Part shown: positions 6,704-6,816 of the stretch, piece by piece
Numbering within the stretch: position 1 is the stretch's first letter
Layout of the letters: each line of letters opens with the position of its first letter
NCBI GenBank assembly: GCA_003531155.1
Contig: DQHR01000078.1
Location: forward strand, 57,708 to 64,523
From: Bacteroidales bacterium
Lineage (GTDB): Bacteria > Bacteroidota > Bacteroidia > Bacteroidales > Tenuifilaceae
Length of the DNA: 6,816 bases
Direction of reading: 5' to 3'
The notes under the pieces: model-generated
What the model was told of the DNA's origin: nothing
The model's database searches: none
The model's input: the letters and a program-made list of their open reading frames with translations, nothing else
Position numbers and translations under genes: made by a program

Positions 6704-6816
6704 TTAATAATCTTTTAAATATTCTTGTATAACCCTTTTTGCTAATACTTTTGATGAATCAATAATTTTAAATTCATTCTGCTTTTCAAATCTTATCACA
6801 GATAAATCAGTACATG
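6704..6816 (-). CDS. C-terminal fragment of a probable aspartate/glutamate racemase family protein
   Basis: The last 36 codons of a gene entering from the right edge, ending with TAA at 6706-6704. The fragment starts CTDLSVIRFEKQ, continues into KIIDSSKVLAKRVIQEYL and ends KDY. This layout resembles the end of Asp/Glu racemase family proteins. There, the second catalytic cysteine sits in a (G/A)CT(E/D) motif, and a stretch ending in D-(S/T)-(S/T)-x-x-x-A and a final helix follow about 15-20 residues later. The codon before the cysteine ends in CA, so it encodes Ser, Pro, Thr or Ala; Ala would fit. If correct, the enzyme interconverts amino-acid enantiomers in the cytoplasm. The assignment rests on one short motif and spacing and could be wrong; the open frame itself is likely real because it is uninterrupted, in the same direction as its neighbours, and has a helical lysine-rich end. 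Confidence 0.5.
   Translation of the reverse strand, partial: CTDLSVIRFEKQNEFKIIDSSKVLAKRVIQEYLKDY

Overview
This AT-rich window carries five confident protein genes and one gene fragment, all on the minus strand, so transcription runs from the right edge to the left. Several features suggest a member of the Bacteroidota. Start codons have A/T-rich leaders without clear Shine-Dalgarno sequences. A good match to the Bacteroidota -7 promoter motif (TAnnTTTG) lies upstream of the TetR gene. The efflux cassette has the order outer-membrane factor, adaptor, RND pump, which is common in that phylum. The genus cannot be read from the sequence.

In transcription order, the window opens with the last 36 codons of a gene that resembles the aspartate/glutamate racemase family (6704-6816, low-to-moderate confidence). 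A roughly 130 bp non-coding gap follows; it has imperfect inverted ends and may be a folded intergenic repeat. Next is a soluble PAS-domain histidine kinase (5407-6576) with no response regulator in view. A 175 bp spacer then leads to the efflux locus.

The efflux locus is a TetR-type repressor (4608-5231), a TolC-like outer-membrane factor (3110-4477), an HlyD/AcrA-like periplasmic adaptor (2020-3093) and the N-terminal two thirds of an HAE1-type RND transporter (1-2008, running off the left edge). Together the last three would form a tripartite drug or amphiphile exporter spanning both membranes, controlled by the repressor.

The clearest regulatory signal is a near-palindrome with the shared core ACCGACATCYCGGT. 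It occurs three times: once in the tetR promoter (5245-5266) and twice between tetR and the tolC-like gene (4569-4590 and 4500-4521). An intrinsic terminator (4532-4559) sits between the latter two copies. This layout implies that TetR represses both itself and the pump, and that the short tetR transcript is separated from the pump transcript. The substrate and inducer cannot be read from the sequence. I see no CRISPR array, tRNA, rRNA or insertion sequence. The window looks like an ordinary efflux locus with an unusually legible operator set, not a clearly new system.
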